From the NCBI RefSeq assembly GCF_018812025.1, contig NC_063058.1, forward strand, positions 19,956,297-20,020,296: a stretch of DNA of 64,000 nt, given 5' to 3'. The position numbers and the translations under genes are program-made. Origin of the DNA: Megalobrama amblycephala. Its lineage: Eukaryota > Chordata > Actinopteri > Cypriniformes > Xenocyprididae. Shown piece by piece: positions 32,000-43,823 of this stretch (the stretch's first letter is position 1; each line of letters starts with the position of its first letter). Below the pieces are notes generated by a model, which worked only from the letters and a program-made list of their open reading frames with translations, made no database searches and had not been told where the DNA came from.

Positions 32000-32879
32000 C
32001 GTCATTCCCTCTCCTTCCGGGACAACCGAGCTCCGCCCCCCTGCATGGGCTCAGGATCGAATGAGGGAACGACCGTATCCACAGCCGCGCTGGAACAATC
32101 TCTCTCCACAGCAGCCTTCCGACTGTAATTAGCACGTTGATCTCGACGCTGCAGCCACGTATCTACCTGGATCACCAGATCAATCAATCCGTCTAATGTA
32201 GTCGGTAAATCCAGCGCGTAGATCTCATTCTGGATACGGTCGGCCAACCCATGCAGAAAAATATCCCACTGTGCCTCCGTGTTCCAGTTGCATTCTGCCG
32301 CCAGAGTTCAGAATTCGATGGAATAATCCGTAACAGTTCTTTCTATTTGACGGAGGTCCACCAAAGCTCGCGCCGTCTCTCTCCCAGAGACCGAGTGATC
32401 AAACACCTTCTTGAGCTCCGCACTGAAAGACTGAAATGATACACAACACAGATGACCTTGCTCCCAAACTGCCGTTCCCCACAGCGCTGCTCGTCCTGAT
32501 AGCAATGTTATCACAAATGCCACCTTAACTCCTCTGTGGGAAATGATGACGGCTGGAGAGCAAAAAACAAGGAACATTTAGCCAGAAAGGAACGGCATAA
32601 TTGTGGCTCACCAGAATAAACCGTGGGGGCTGGCAATCGGGGCTCCATGGGTCGAGCAGAGTGGTCACCAGGCGGAACCGCGGATATTGGACTGGGTACA
32701 GTGGGAATGTGGGCAGAGTCGGTTCGCAGTTGTTGCAACTGTGTGGTCAGTTCAGAGACCTGCACCACCAAAGCCTGCACAGCACATCCTGTTGTCACGA
32801 TCTGTTCCTCCTGGCGATCAAAACGGACGTTGCTATAAGACAGAATCTCTCGTAGCTCAGCAGCACTTGCTGGATCCAT
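32000..32879 (-). pseudogene. Gypsy Gag, frameshifted
   Basis: It starts at ATG 32877-32879 (MDPASAAEL) just downstream of the LTR. Pieces lie in three frames (32511-32879, 32308-32577, 32002-32247), including [19 protein letters not shown] capsid sequence. Frameshifts disrupt it. Confidence 0.7.
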
Positions 32880-32896
32880 GTCTGGTCAGATCGTTA

Positions 32897-33354
32897 TGTC
32901 ATGGACAAAAAACACCGGATTCAATAGCAAGTGTACAACAGTTTATTAATCCACAAAACAGGGCAAGATGGTCAGACACATGCAACACGTCAGGCTTCGG
33001 TGGCAACGAGACTGCAGCAGGCTGGAATCCAACAGGCAGACGGTAATCCAGAGAAACAGGGCTGGGTGAGAATCCACTCTCGAACAGAAAACAATCTCAC
33101 AGGACACAGGAGACAAAGGAAGAAACTGCTGGAGACAACAAGACCACAACGTGAGCACAAGAACGATCTGACAAAGAACACAGCAAACACAGGACTACAT
33201 ATAGGACAGATAACGAGACGCACCTGTGACTGATCAGCGCAGTCAGTCACAATAGCAACGCTAATGACTAACTGACACTGACAGCACCCAAACACAACAC
33301 ACACTCACACGCAGACAGAGCGGGAATGAGTCAGTGAACCCATGAACCGTGACA
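32897..33354 (-). repeat. Gypsy 5' LTR, 458 bp
   Basis: Read on the - strand it starts TGTCACGGTTC and ends CCATGACA. A polyadenylation signal is near its 3' end (TTAATAAAC on the - strand, about 32940-32948). Gag begins 18 bp after it. It differs in sequence from the solo LTR at 27537-27992. The flank at 33355 is Mx intron sequence; the matching flank is gone. Confidence 0.8.
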
Positions 33355-33368
33355 GTCATTTTCTACAG

Positions 33369-36300
33369 ATGCCTCTAGAAAGAGGATAAAGCAACTATTA
33401 CATTTTTTGCCATCAAACTGACTCAGAATCTTGTCGATCATATCAAAGTAAGTTTTTAAATGTCTCACTCTAAAGGCCTGCTTACATTCAACATGAATGT
33501 AGTTGTACAAAAAAACCCTGCAATTTATGGCAGCGTGAATTGGAAGTGGATTGAGAGACTATAATAAATCATGTTTTTTTTTTTATCCATCTTTGCCAGA
33601 AATCACTGCCACAGCTCAATGAGCAGATAATAACACAGTTGTGGGACGTGAAGAATGAGCTCAAAGAATGTGAGGCTGGACCACCAAATGACCCTAAGGG
33701 GGCCAAACAGTTCCTCATTGAAGTAGGATCTCAAGTGTAGCGATTTGTACAGTTATTAATCAATTTATGGGTGGAATATGAATATAATAATTCATAAAGC
33801 TTTATGAATAATTATTATGCACATACCGACCCAAGGGGGAATTAACCATATATGGTGAATTAATTATAACGAATTATAATCAATTATATATATGATTAGT
33901 TCTGGTTTAATAATTATTTAGAGAAACTGTTCGTTTGTCCAGTAAACTAAGCTCCTCATAGAATATTATCAAAGGAAGGTTTTTCTCTGGCCACGAGAAG
34001 GACCTCCTATTCTAGCATCTAAACGTAAAGCAAGGATATAGGATCAAAACGTTAAAGTGACCGGGTTTTTGTTGAAATGAGCAAAAAGAACAATCGAGCA
34101 TGAATAATGTGGTTAATATATGCAAACTACAACACCAGAGGTTATACGTCTAAATACAGAATATAAAAGTATATACAAAAAGGGAACGTAGAGACAGGAG
34201 AGGAAGGATGGTCAAAGAATGGCAAATTACGACAGTTAACCCTTTGAGAGCCAGCACAGAAATCAGTTTAAGCCAGTTTTCAGAGAAATTATAATACTTG
34301 CAAATGGTTCAAGTCGGTGTGCAGCAGAGTTTCAATGCGCCTGGCTTGGTTGGTCCTTTCCGAGAGGGTTTCTCCGGCGGGGTTTTCAAACGAGGTTTAA
34401 CTGACGCGTAAGATGACAGAGAAGAAAGAAGAGAGAGAGAGAGTCCAAGGAAATGGTCGTCCCGGAAGGAGAGCGCATGATGACAGCGCTGTCGCCTGAG
34501 GCAGTTCAGGGGCAGTTGAGAGACAATCGGGAGACCAAGGAAAAATTGTGTGTGGTTGTTTTTATGGAAAACCAAGCTAACACACCTCCTGAATTGTAAC
34601 GGCCAATAGATGCGCAGCACTATTTGGTGGGCAAAGTTCCTTTGTTTGGTCTCCTAGCTGAATTTGCATACTTTATGACTATCAGATCGGATTTCGAGAT
34701 GGAGTACTTTCTTCACAATATCATTAAACAAATCGAACAATGCATTTGACAGCCATGTAATATACATAGATGAATGAGACGTGGAAATAGCTTTAAAATG
34801 AATCCAAACTTGATATATATAAGAGAAGCATGTAGAAGGAGTTATGGTTTACAGACAAAATTCCATCATTAAAATGAACACTAGCACAAATACACTAATT
34901 TAAACTAAGTCTAAACACTAGGAAGCATACATGCACTTAAAATATGACGGGTACACTTTGGCACAGTCATATTTTAAGAGTAGCTGTACATACAATCTCT
35001 AAGCATGTTTCTGTGTTTTTGTGTGTCTGTGTGTGGGGTGTGTGTGTGGAATGTGATCTGGAACAGTCTACAGCAGGGGCCCTTTGATGTCCCAAGAGCT
35101 GGAAGTGGGCATCTCTGTTTAGTTTCGGCCAGGCCACAAAGTTGTCAAATGGGCTCGTCTTTTGCAGACCGGTCGGAGCCGAGATGAGACTTTACACACA
35201 GTCCAGCATGCTAAAAGCGTTCTGAACATTCCAAAGTTTATTGACTGTCCTGATAAGTGTGCATATGCTACACAAGTCATCACAACTTTTTGTTTCTGAG
35301 ATTTATCATTTAGTGTCCAAATTGGAGGAAACGGTTTGTGTTTGTTGTGATATTCTCCTTCTTCCTTGTGTATCTGCTGTAAAAATATCTTGCCGTCAGA
35401 TGGTCCCAAATCTCATCCACTGTTCAAGCACACATACACATCACTGTCTGACACTAGGTGGTGCTATGGTTAATAGAGTTCATGATTGAAACGCTGCATC
35501 TTCCTTGTGTTGTTGTTGTTGTATTGTAAATTATTTTCTCATCCAAATGTGTTTTTTAACCTCCCCAGAGAAAACACTTTTGCTGTAAAATGATAATGTA
35601 CAATAACATGCTTATGTAACAAATATTATCTCTTTATCACAGATATTAAAAAGATTCAATGATCAAATCAACTCCTTATCATCAGGGGAGCTGATTAATC
35701 CAGAAAATGTGTTTTCCCAGCTTCGGGCTGAATTCAAGAAGTGGAATGATCATCTTAACCATACAAAGCCAACCTGTCTGTATATTTTCAACATTATACA
35801 TACTATAACCTTGAATTCACTGCTGTTGTGATTTTCTAAGAGTTATAAGCTTACAAAAAGTCAGTTAATTTAATAAAAAATCCATCTTGTTCCTAAACAA
35901 GTTTGCAGTTTGAAAGAGTTTAGCAAGAATTACAGAGGGAGGGAATTGCTCAGTTTCAGCAACTACAGAATGTTTGAGTGGGTTCTGCAGCGCCAAGTGG
36001 CCACACTTAAGAAGTCAGCCATGGAATTGCTCAGTGCCATCAAAGGTACCATCACTCATCTTATCTTCATTATAAAACTAAATGATTAGATCACAATTGA
36101 AATAATGTTTAATAGTTTTAGCATATCTAAATTGTGAAGCTTGTAGTTTATTTATGTATTTCTCCTAAAGAAATCATCCTCAAGCAATTCAAAGATGTGT
36201 CCTATAAATGCTTTCGGAACTACTCTGTACTTCAAAATATCACTGAGGTAAATATTGCTACAATAATCATTTTTCAGTTATTCATTATGGGATAAAATCC

Positions 36301-37290
36301 ATTTTAATAGGCCTAATTTCAGTGTTCTGTTATGTGTTTTTGCAACATAGAAAAAAGAAAAACATTACAGAACAATGTAAGCTTACTGAAAAGGGTTTTT
36401 CAATGGCATATTCTTTTCATTTAACAAAACAGTTAAAACTGAAAGAGCATTTTAATTATTATTATAATTCAGAAAAAAAGGTGAAAAAAATAGTTTTTCA
36501 CAGTAGTTTAAAAACTGTTCATTGTACTCTCCTTTTAATTTTTAATGAAATTATCATTAAATGTCCCTAAATTATTCAACATTTTAAAATAGTTTTTAAA
36601 AGGGGGTATCACCGAAATTGAGAAGCTCTTCCACTGTAATTGCCTCACTTGCTGTGTGCTTTTGTGTTTGTAACCCAATGCTTTGTAAGCCAATATTCCA
36701 ACCCCCAAAACCTGGAATATTTCTTTAATTGGGTTCTCTTTCCTCTTCATTTGAAACCATAGACCAAAATCAACAACATTCAGTCAAGTCAGGAAGATAA
36801 GACTGAACAGAGGATCTCAGAGCAGTTTGAAATGGAAAACATGGTCTTCACTCAAGATCCCATCTACTTGAAGATCTTGAATGAGATTAGCGAAGAGACA
36901 TTTTCAGAAAAGCAGTTACCAGTCTTTGACATAAAGAGCAAGTACAGTGAAATGCTGCAGGCGTATTATGAGGTAGATTTTTTCTAATTTTCAGTAACAA
37001 ATATGAAGCTTTGTTCAGAGACTGAATGAACTGCAGTGCTTAGTACCTCTGTGATTTTCTTTCAGATTGTGGTGCAGCGGATGGCTGACCAACTGCCCAT
37101 GATGATCACTTTTTTCATGCTGAAGCAGACTGCCCACCTCCTGTCTACTGACATGTTGAGTTTACTGGACGGGGCAGATGTGAGCGAGCTCCTGTCTGAG
37201 GCCACTGAAGTTGGTACAAGACGCAGAGACCTACATGCCCGTCTGGACCGTTTGACTGCAGCTCAGAAAGCACTTAATGATTTTATTTGA
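33369..37290 (+). pseudogene. Mx copy 2, 3' half only (exons 8-14)
   Basis: Exon equivalents of Mx copy 1: 33369-33447 (ex 8), 33600-33722 (9), 35643-35775 (10), 35902-36045 (11), 36171-36247 (12), 36763-36972 (13), 37066-37290 (14). Lengths equal those of copy 1 except the last, one codon shorter. They encode the stalk and GTPase effector domain. Exons 1-7, with the promoter and whole GTPase core, are absent. Exon 8 has an in-frame TAG at 33376-33378. Exons 9-14 stay open with intact splice sites. The protein is visibly more diverged from copy 1 than copy 3 is, so this was a separate, older gene. Intron 9 contains a solo LTR. It could be transcribed only from a foreign promoter. Confidence 0.88.
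33736..35272. mobile_element. Probable solo LTR, 1.54 kb, in Mx copy 2 intron 9
   Basis: The segment starts TGTAGCG and ends TGCTACA, so the ends are short inverted repeats TGTAGC/GCTACA. It is flanked by CAAG on both sides (33732-33735, 35273-35276), a 4-bp target duplication. Outside it the sequence realigns with Mx copy 1 intron 9 (CTTTTTGTTTCTGAGA). There is no protein frame. The 4-bp duplication and length suggest a retrovirus-like LTR, but a DNA element is not excluded. Confidence 0.7.
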
Positions 37291-37374
37291 GGGACCTACT
37301 GACTTGTCACATCTGTTTAAGGTTTTTCATGTCATGTGATTCCTTAATCTCCTCATTTGTTCTTTAACGACGAC

Positions 37375-37640
37375 TAGCATCCATAGGTGCATTACCAAAA
37401 CCTTCTGCTCCAGAACAGAGTTTAGATTCTGTTCATCAGCCCTGTCTCCCTAATAAATTCAAAGAAAGCTTTACTGTTTATCTCACTTGACCATTTTATT
37501 AAAGCTTTAATATTTAATTCCTGAGGTCTGTTTTTCCTCATTTCTTCTATCATATTGTTCCTTTCCTGCTCATATTTAGTACATTCAGTAATTGCATGAT
37601 ATAGTCTCCTCAACCTGCCATTGTTCACAAAATCCATTTG
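37375..37640 (-). pseudogene. LINE 3'-terminal fragment
   Basis: A 71-residue frame resembles the C-terminal tail of fish non-LTR retrotransposon polymerases (an ECTKYEQERNNMIEEM segment after the zinc-knuckle region). It begins 130 bp after the Mx copy 2 stop. It might belong to the same LINE family as 27000-28055, but they do not overlap. Confidence 0.5.
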
Positions 37641-38160
37641 GATGTTTTCCTATTATTTTGGGAGTGCTGTTTAAATTGGAATACCCTAAACTTATTCTAC
37701 TGTAAATACATTTTTTTCTTGATTTACCTACATATCTTATTTTTTAATTTACTTTATTAATTAAGCTGTAAACCCCTTTCCCCACTGTTCCACTTTATTG
37801 CTTTTAGTATATTAATACTGTATCCACATTATTCTGTTGCTTAATTTCAGATGAATAGCTTCTCCTCATGCATTGTGGTCATGTGTTTCCTTTGTTTGAT
37901 GTGTTAGGTTTTCATTGGTTGATTTTGTCATATGTTAATCAGTTCTGTTTTGTCATTTGTTCATTGTCTTTATCATGCTCAGGTCTATCTTGTTTGTCAT
38001 AGTCCATGTGTATATATAACCCTTTTGTTTCCATAGTCCTTTTGTTAGCTTTGCTTTTTTCATGTAACCACGTATGTCAAGTTCAAGTCATAGTCAAGCA
38101 CTCTTGTTAATGGCACTGTTTAGTTCAGTTTGTTTTGTATTTGGTTTGGGTTTTGTTTAT
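37641..38160. other. AT-rich intergenic DNA, nothing recognised
   Basis: No coding potential or identifiable repeat. Confidence 0.5.
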
Positions 38161-38162
38161 TA

Positions 38163-38370
38163 AACTGCACTGTAAACCCTAATAAGTTGCTTCTACTCAA
38201 ATTATTTGAGGAAACACATCCCTGCAGTTTAATTGAGTACCTAAAAATACTTGTTTTATCTTCAAAACTTGTTTTAAGTTGACTTAATGTGGTCTTCCCA
38301 TTGAATAAACTTATATTTTTAAGTATTCAGATAACGTAAAAGTACACTTAACTAAAATTTTCCAGTTTAT
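38163..38370. repeat. MITE fragment with CACTGTAAA end
   Basis: The left end CACTGTAAACCCTAATAAG, followed by TTATTTGAGGAAAC and TAAGTTGACTTAA-type sequence, resembles a very common fish MITE. The right end is not identified. Confidence 0.4.
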
Positions 38371-39831
38371 ATGTTGTTGCATTTCTTTTATTGAAAATGC
38401 AATAGATCATTAAAACAAATGATTGCTTCGCATCAACTGCAAGGTTTGAGCCCTTACATTTCATAGCTAAACTTTGATAAAATATACTGATTTAACAGCG
38501 TATTAACCATATCAGTTAATAAATACATTTATAGGTGCTTGAATAAAGTATAGTAGGAATTAGTAGCAAAACATAAACTGTCTGAAAATAACCAGTGACT
38601 AAACACATATATAAGAAAAAAGGTCTTCATGATGACAACTCTTCCCGCCTGTCTCACCACGGATATCTGGGGGGTTTGTTTTTAAGACCCTTTTTAGGAC
38701 CTTTTTAAGACCTTTTGTAGGACATATAAAATGTATTTATATGGCCATGTGATAACTAAAGCGTAAAATGATAGCAAAAACAGTTTAAACAGCTTCAGTT
38801 ACAGGAATTATGTTATGGCGTGAATGCACCTTTAATGTTATGAAGTGACGAGAATACTTTTTGTGTTCAAAAACAAAACAAAAATAACAACTTTATTCAA
38901 CAAATTCGTCTGTCTGCTGTCATACTGCTATGCCATTTTTGTTGCAGAGCTTCAGTGTTTATGTCTGAACGCGGGCTTGGTATGATTAAAAGAAAGCGAT
39001 TTGGTCAACAGGACTGAATCGAAAAGGAAAAGTAACACCCCAGCTGTCAGGTTGTAACAAGTGGTTACATCAGGACCTGAGGTTGATATAAATGGCATGC
39101 TTCCTTTATTTTATGATCTGCCTTCTGATAAGTGTGGCACATGGCTTGAGGGTAGAGACGTTCAATACCTTCCCTATAAAAAAGGGGTGTTTAAGTAAGG
39201 AAACACCTGGGGTATGTTACTTGTTTTTTGACTGACTCTAATCTTTGTTGCTCTATTACTATCTTTAACAGCAACCATGAGACTGGTAGCTTAAGTAACC
39301 TTGCTTTCCCTTTCTGGTACTGCAGAATCTCTCTGTTTTCTGTCACTATGGCTGGTGCTGCCTCATTAGTCTTTAAGTAGGATGGTTCCCTGGTGGACAG
39401 CAGCAGTGGTGGACGAAGTACACAGATCAAGTACTTAATAGCCTGTCTTGTTTTGTCCTACCTATAATATGTTGTTGCTTCATTAAAAACCTGCGCTATA
39501 CATTTAAAAGAAATGTCTTTTAATTATGTGTGTGTGTAGCTATATGTATTCCTTGTTTATCAGTTTTTTGACATTACACATTTTAGTACAGAACTAAAAT
39601 ACTTTCTTGACTGTTGTCATGTCATAAGCTGTCATTAGATTACTGTATGAATTTTTTATTTGTGGATGTCCCAATCAGGGTTCAGGATGTGAAATTTTGA
39701 AATAAATGTTTGTTATATATTTTGGTTGCAGTTGTGAGTTAATAAAAATGTAACTGGTTGTGTAAAATAGGCTCTAAATATCGAAATATTGATCGAATCG
39801 AATCATATCATAATCGTATCACAGAACTTTT
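38371..39831. other. Intergenic DNA, no gene recognised
   Basis: AT-rich. It includes a short direct repeat of GACCTTTTTA/GACCCTTTTTAGG at 38680-38720 and a block of ATCGAATCG-type repeats at 39780-39820 that continues after the MITE at 40209-40290. Short frames here have no recognisable similarity. Confidence 0.45.
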
Positions 39832-40200
39832 GGACCCACTTTATATTAAGTGGCCTTAACTACTATGTACTTACATTTAAATTAATAATTTGATACAATG
39901 CACTTATTGTGTACATACATGTTTTTACATTGTACTTATATTTTAAAAACACCTGCATGTAATTACATCTGTAATTAATTTCTGTAATTACATTTATAAT
40001 TACACTGTTGTCCCATCCCTTACACCTTACTCCTACCCTTAAACCTACCCTTACCACCAAAGCTTTCCCTAACCCTACCTGTACCCCACCTCAATAGCTG
40101 AAAATGTGTTTTGCAAGTCAATATGAACCCAATAAGTACATTGTACTTATTTTTGATGTAAGTACATAGTAGTTAAGGCCACTTAAGATAAAGTGGGACC
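39832..40200. mobile_element. hAT-type MITE, 369 bp
   Basis: Terminal inverted repeats: GGACCCACTTTATATTAAGT and, at the right, ACTTAAGATAAAGTGGGACC. The flanks are GAACTTTT on both sides (39824-39831, 40201-40208), a perfect 8-bp duplication typical of hAT elements. It has inserted into an older ATCGAATCG-containing repeat. It is non-coding. Confidence 0.88.
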
Positions 40201-40208
40201 GAACTTTT

Positions 40209-41095
40209 TGAGGTATCAGAAAATATCGAATCGCTGGCTATGAGAATCGATATTGTATCGAATCGTGATGAACTGTCCGATTTACACCCCTACTGATAAA
40301 CACCCTTAAAAAAGCGGTTTTACTATGGTAAGTCACATGTAGTAACTATGGTTAATTTTCGTACAAGCAATATTGCTTGCGTTGGTGCTCTTTTATTTCA
40401 GTGTTTGAAATAGTTGAATGAATGTGATAACTGCCTTTACAATGTTAAATATTTAATTAATCTTAAAGAATAATGCAATGTCAGCGCAACTACTTTGAAT
40501 ATTAGGATTTTTGGCATAAATGTGTGAATTACAAACACCGATGTGAATACTTTTGTCATTAATAATTACAGACACTATTAAAAAATGAACTAACAAAACA
40601 GATGGCTGTTTTGGTAACTGGTTACAGTTACACTGATAGTTATGGCTAAATTGCAATGGATTAGCTAGCTAAAATATATGTGGAGTGTTACTTAGCTATT
40701 AGCCTACATAACCTTCTCATACCTCCTTCTCAGTACATGCTTTAGTTTATTCCTTTTAACGTCATTCTTTGACCAGCTGGCTGGGCAGCGGTTCTCTTCA
40801 TTTCTGGTGCTACTCTTTCAAACAGTACAGCACCACCCACGTTGTTTTGGTGATACTCATTGGCTGGGCGTTACCAATCAGTTCAATGGAGGGGGAATAT
40901 TTTTTTGTCTAATTTATTATGACAAACTCATATTTTATTAGAAACTAAATTATTGTTACAAAATAAATGAATTCTACATATTTTTCCATTTGATCAACTG
41001 TGATTTTCATGTTTCATGTTTCTCAACAACCAACCCCCCCCACAAACTACGCCCCTGGGTGAAGTGAATAACATTGATTATGAAATTACAATGGC
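40209..41095. other. Intergenic DNA, remainder of interrupted repeat then nothing recognised
   Basis: The first 80 bp continue the repeat cut by the hAT MITE. The rest is AT-rich without coding potential. Confidence 0.4.
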
Positions 41096-41310
41096 AGTTT
41101 TATGCTCTGGGCAATGTTCTGCTGGGAATAATAGCACATGGATATTACTTTCACAGGTAGCGCCTACCTAAAATTGTTGCAGACCAGGTATACCCCTTCA
41201 TGACAATGGTGTTCCTTGATGGTAGTGACCTCTTTCAGCAGGATAATGCGCCCTGCCATACTGCAAAAATTGTTCAGGAAAGGTACAGAAAATTAGCTCA
41301 AAAGGAAATA
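41096..41310 (+). pseudogene. Tc1/mariner transposase C-terminal fragment
   Basis: The + strand encodes PKIVADQVYPFM, VFLDGSDLFQQDNAPCHTAKIVQE. The QQDNAPCH segment contains the second catalytic Asp of Tc1-family DDE transposases. It is flanked by stops and no complete gene remains. It is a different family from the Tc1 in Mx intron 4. Confidence 0.8.
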
Positions 41311-42150
41311 TGAAAAATTAATTATAACTTGTTATTGCAAAAATATTTGGGTTGCACATTTTTTTTACAGTATGTGCAATTACATGTACTAACAGGCCAC
41401 ATTCACACAGCAGCAGAATAAGGTTGTCATTCCTATATTTGAATCCTTAATACCGTTTAGTTCACACACGCAGTAGCCTACAGTTATTAACAGGAATGAC
41501 AACCGCATTAACCAAACTCACACCCATAAATTTTTTTGACTCACACCTGCATTCTCGGAATGTTCGCACCTGGTTCGCACTGAGTGAACGGAACAGGACT
41601 GAACTAGTTGTCTGTCACGTCATAGTGCGAGAGAGCCGCTCTTCTAAGTTGTTTTGTGTGTGGTTTTACTTTTGGTAACTTACAGCGACAGATATATGAG
41701 CTGTGCGTCATCTTAAGGTGTTAGATCCAGTCACTGTTCTCCACCGGAGCGGCTCCCGTCAGTTTTGTGTTTCTTTTCCAAATTCAAATTCCGTGTCATG
41801 CGCAAGACGTCGCAAAGAATGTGAAACACGAGTGCAACAGTTAAACACTCCGGCTATCGCGTGTTGTTTACATGCTGCTGTTGGTTAATGCAGTTTGAAT
41901 GGATACACTCACGGTTCATTCGGTCTCATGTCATGTCAAAAATGATGAGACTTTTCAGTTTTATGGACGTCGCCATCTCTGATATTACGTTGGTCACTGT
42001 CGTTATGGTTACTACGGGCTTGACTCTCATTACATGTTCACAGTGTTCTAGACGCTACTGTAAGTTGCTGTGTGAACGAGATATTTCGAGACTTTAATAA
42101 CTTAACTTTACTATTAACTTTAATATTTTTCCATTAAAGAGCGGTACAGT
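41311..42150. other. Intergenic DNA with a short inverted pair
   Basis: GGTTGTCATTCCT (about 41424) and AGGAATGACAACC (about 41491) are inverse complements about 55 bp apart, perhaps the end of a small element. The GC-richer stretch 41540-42100 has short open frames without recognisable similarity. Confidence 0.4.
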
Positions 42151-42154
42151 ACAT

Positions 42155-43579
42155 GAGTCATTCTATGAAACGGGTGCCATTTGGGTCCCTGTTTACACAA
42201 AATATATTTATTCACAATAAACCTTATATTTTTTGTAAATATTTTATGATTTGTGCGCGTCCCTCAGTTTGACTTACCACCCCGTCACAATAACTTGTTT
42301 TATCTATAAATAATGCACTGTTCCTTTAAATGACATCTCAAAGCCGAAGTGACATTATTTGAGCCTTATAGCCACCAAGAACAAAAGCAGGCAACTATGT
42401 AATTTTTTTTTTACGTTGTTTATTTGTTGCTTTTTCATGTTAGACAGGGCCCGTCAAGCTTAAACTTACCACCCCGTAACGCAAAATAGATAGGGAAAAA
42501 TGTTTTTTATTAATTTTTTTACATTATTAATACAAAGAAAATTATATTTAAGATTGAATGCATGTATGCTAGGTGAAAAACTTGACCGCATGGGAGATTT
42601 GCTGACTTTTTGGTATGAAATTTACCACCCCGTCACGTTTTCGTGAAGGGGTGGTATGTGACGGGGTGGTAAATTTCATCCCAAAATGCCCCCTGATAAA
42701 AATTATGTTCTGGGGGGTAAAACTTTTTTTTTCTGGCAGGGTTCTCTTGGTAAAATGTGCATTCCAAGGGCTAAATATCATGTTATTTGGGCTCGCTTCA
42801 ACCCGTGGACAGGAAAAACAACCTGCGGCAACAGAGTAGCTTGCAGACTTGGCAACACTGTTTGGTTCATTCATTCACTCATTCACTCACTCACTCACTA
42901 TATCACTCACAACTTTTTTACCCAATTTAAATGTCTCCCCTCCCCCAGTTTTTAAAGTTTAAAACCAGCAGATCATATAGAGAAACACTTTGTCCATACC
43001 ACCCCGTCACATCAGTTACCACCCCGTCACATTTACCACCCCGTCACAGGGTCATTTTGTTAAAAGTTTATGGAAAGAAAATGAAATATTGCATAAATTA
43101 ATGTTGAATGATGTTCTTGTTGTGTGGACTAATCAGATAAATTTAACTTTATTTGTATTTTTAAGTGAAATCATTTTTCAGTACAAACAATGAGGCCATT
43201 GAAACATCAAAATCATATTTCAAGATTAAAAATCTAAGAATAAAAAAAAAAATATATTAAATTACAGACTTTCTATTGATGGTTTCCAAAAAAGGGACAT
43301 TTTACTATTAGGAAAACATTAGATTTTAAAAATCTATTTCTTGTTTTACTACTCCAATGGCATACATATTGTCCGTGACGGGGTGGTACAAGAATGGCTT
43401 CCTTGCCTGAATAAAAAGGATAATATTAATAAAGATTTTGTGCCTGAGGTGGGAAAATATGTTTTTTTGGAGGATTAACATATCTTTCAAGTTGTAGGTT
43501 TGTTTAAAAAAAAGTTTGTTCTTAATGAAAATGTTGAAAAATGCAAAGTGGAAATGGCACCCGTTTCATAGAATGACTC
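42155..43579. mobile_element. DNA transposon, 1425 bp, 4-bp target duplication, internal TACCACCCCGTCAC motifs
   Basis: The terminal inverted repeats start GAGTCATTCTATGAAACGGG and mirror this at 43579; the inverse match runs about 28 bp. The flanks are ACAT on both sides (42151-42154, 43580-43583). Inside, the motif TACCACCCCGTCAC or near copies occurs about nine times in both orientations, at roughly 42275, 42470, 42625, 42648 (inverse), 42660 (inverse), 42998, 43017, 43035 and 43377 (inverse). No transposase frame is seen. A 4-bp duplication fits Chapaev- or Sola-type transposases, but the superfamily is unresolved. Confidence 0.75.
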
Positions 43580-43823
43580 ACATGTGTGATTGGCAATAGT
43601 TGCCCACGGGCAGAAGCAACATGGCCAGCAAATGAAATGTTTTGCATGAAAGAAATGTTTCTGATCCTACTCTTCAGAAACTAGGCACACCCATATGCAC
43701 ACAATGTATACTGATTCAAGCAAATATTATGAAAATATCTGAAGTCTTTAATGCATGCCTGCTTTTTAAATTCTTATCTTTTATGGCTTTGTTTCAAAAC
43801 TTTTGCCATACACTATAAATTAC

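Larger units (their letters stand above)
29106..33354 (-). mobile_element. Ty3/gypsy LTR retrotransposon, decayed, 3' end missing
   Basis: On the - strand from 33354 down: an LTR, Gag (32879-32000), protease (31810-31574), reverse transcriptase (31534-30400), RNase H (30399-30049), and the integrase zinc-binding region and core (29920-29130). The gene order is that of Ty3/gypsy. Frames are broken by several frameshifts, including one at an A-run at 31181-31192. The second LTR is not found before 29106, so the 3' end was lost. No envelope-like gene is seen. The LTR end lies 14 bp from the first remaining exon of Mx copy 2. Confidence 0.88.

Noticed and set aside
32601..33233. + strand frames (84-147 codons) over the gypsy LTR and Gag
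   Set aside because: Antisense to Gag/LTR and without similarity; the - strand explains the sequence.
33369..37290. Mx copy 2 as a functional short Mx gene
   Set aside because: No promoter, GTPase domain or start, and an in-frame stop in its first exon; classed as a pseudogene.
41861..42097. 78-codon frame with hydrophobic segment
   Set aside because: No similarity recognised, no splice or regulatory context; likely chance.
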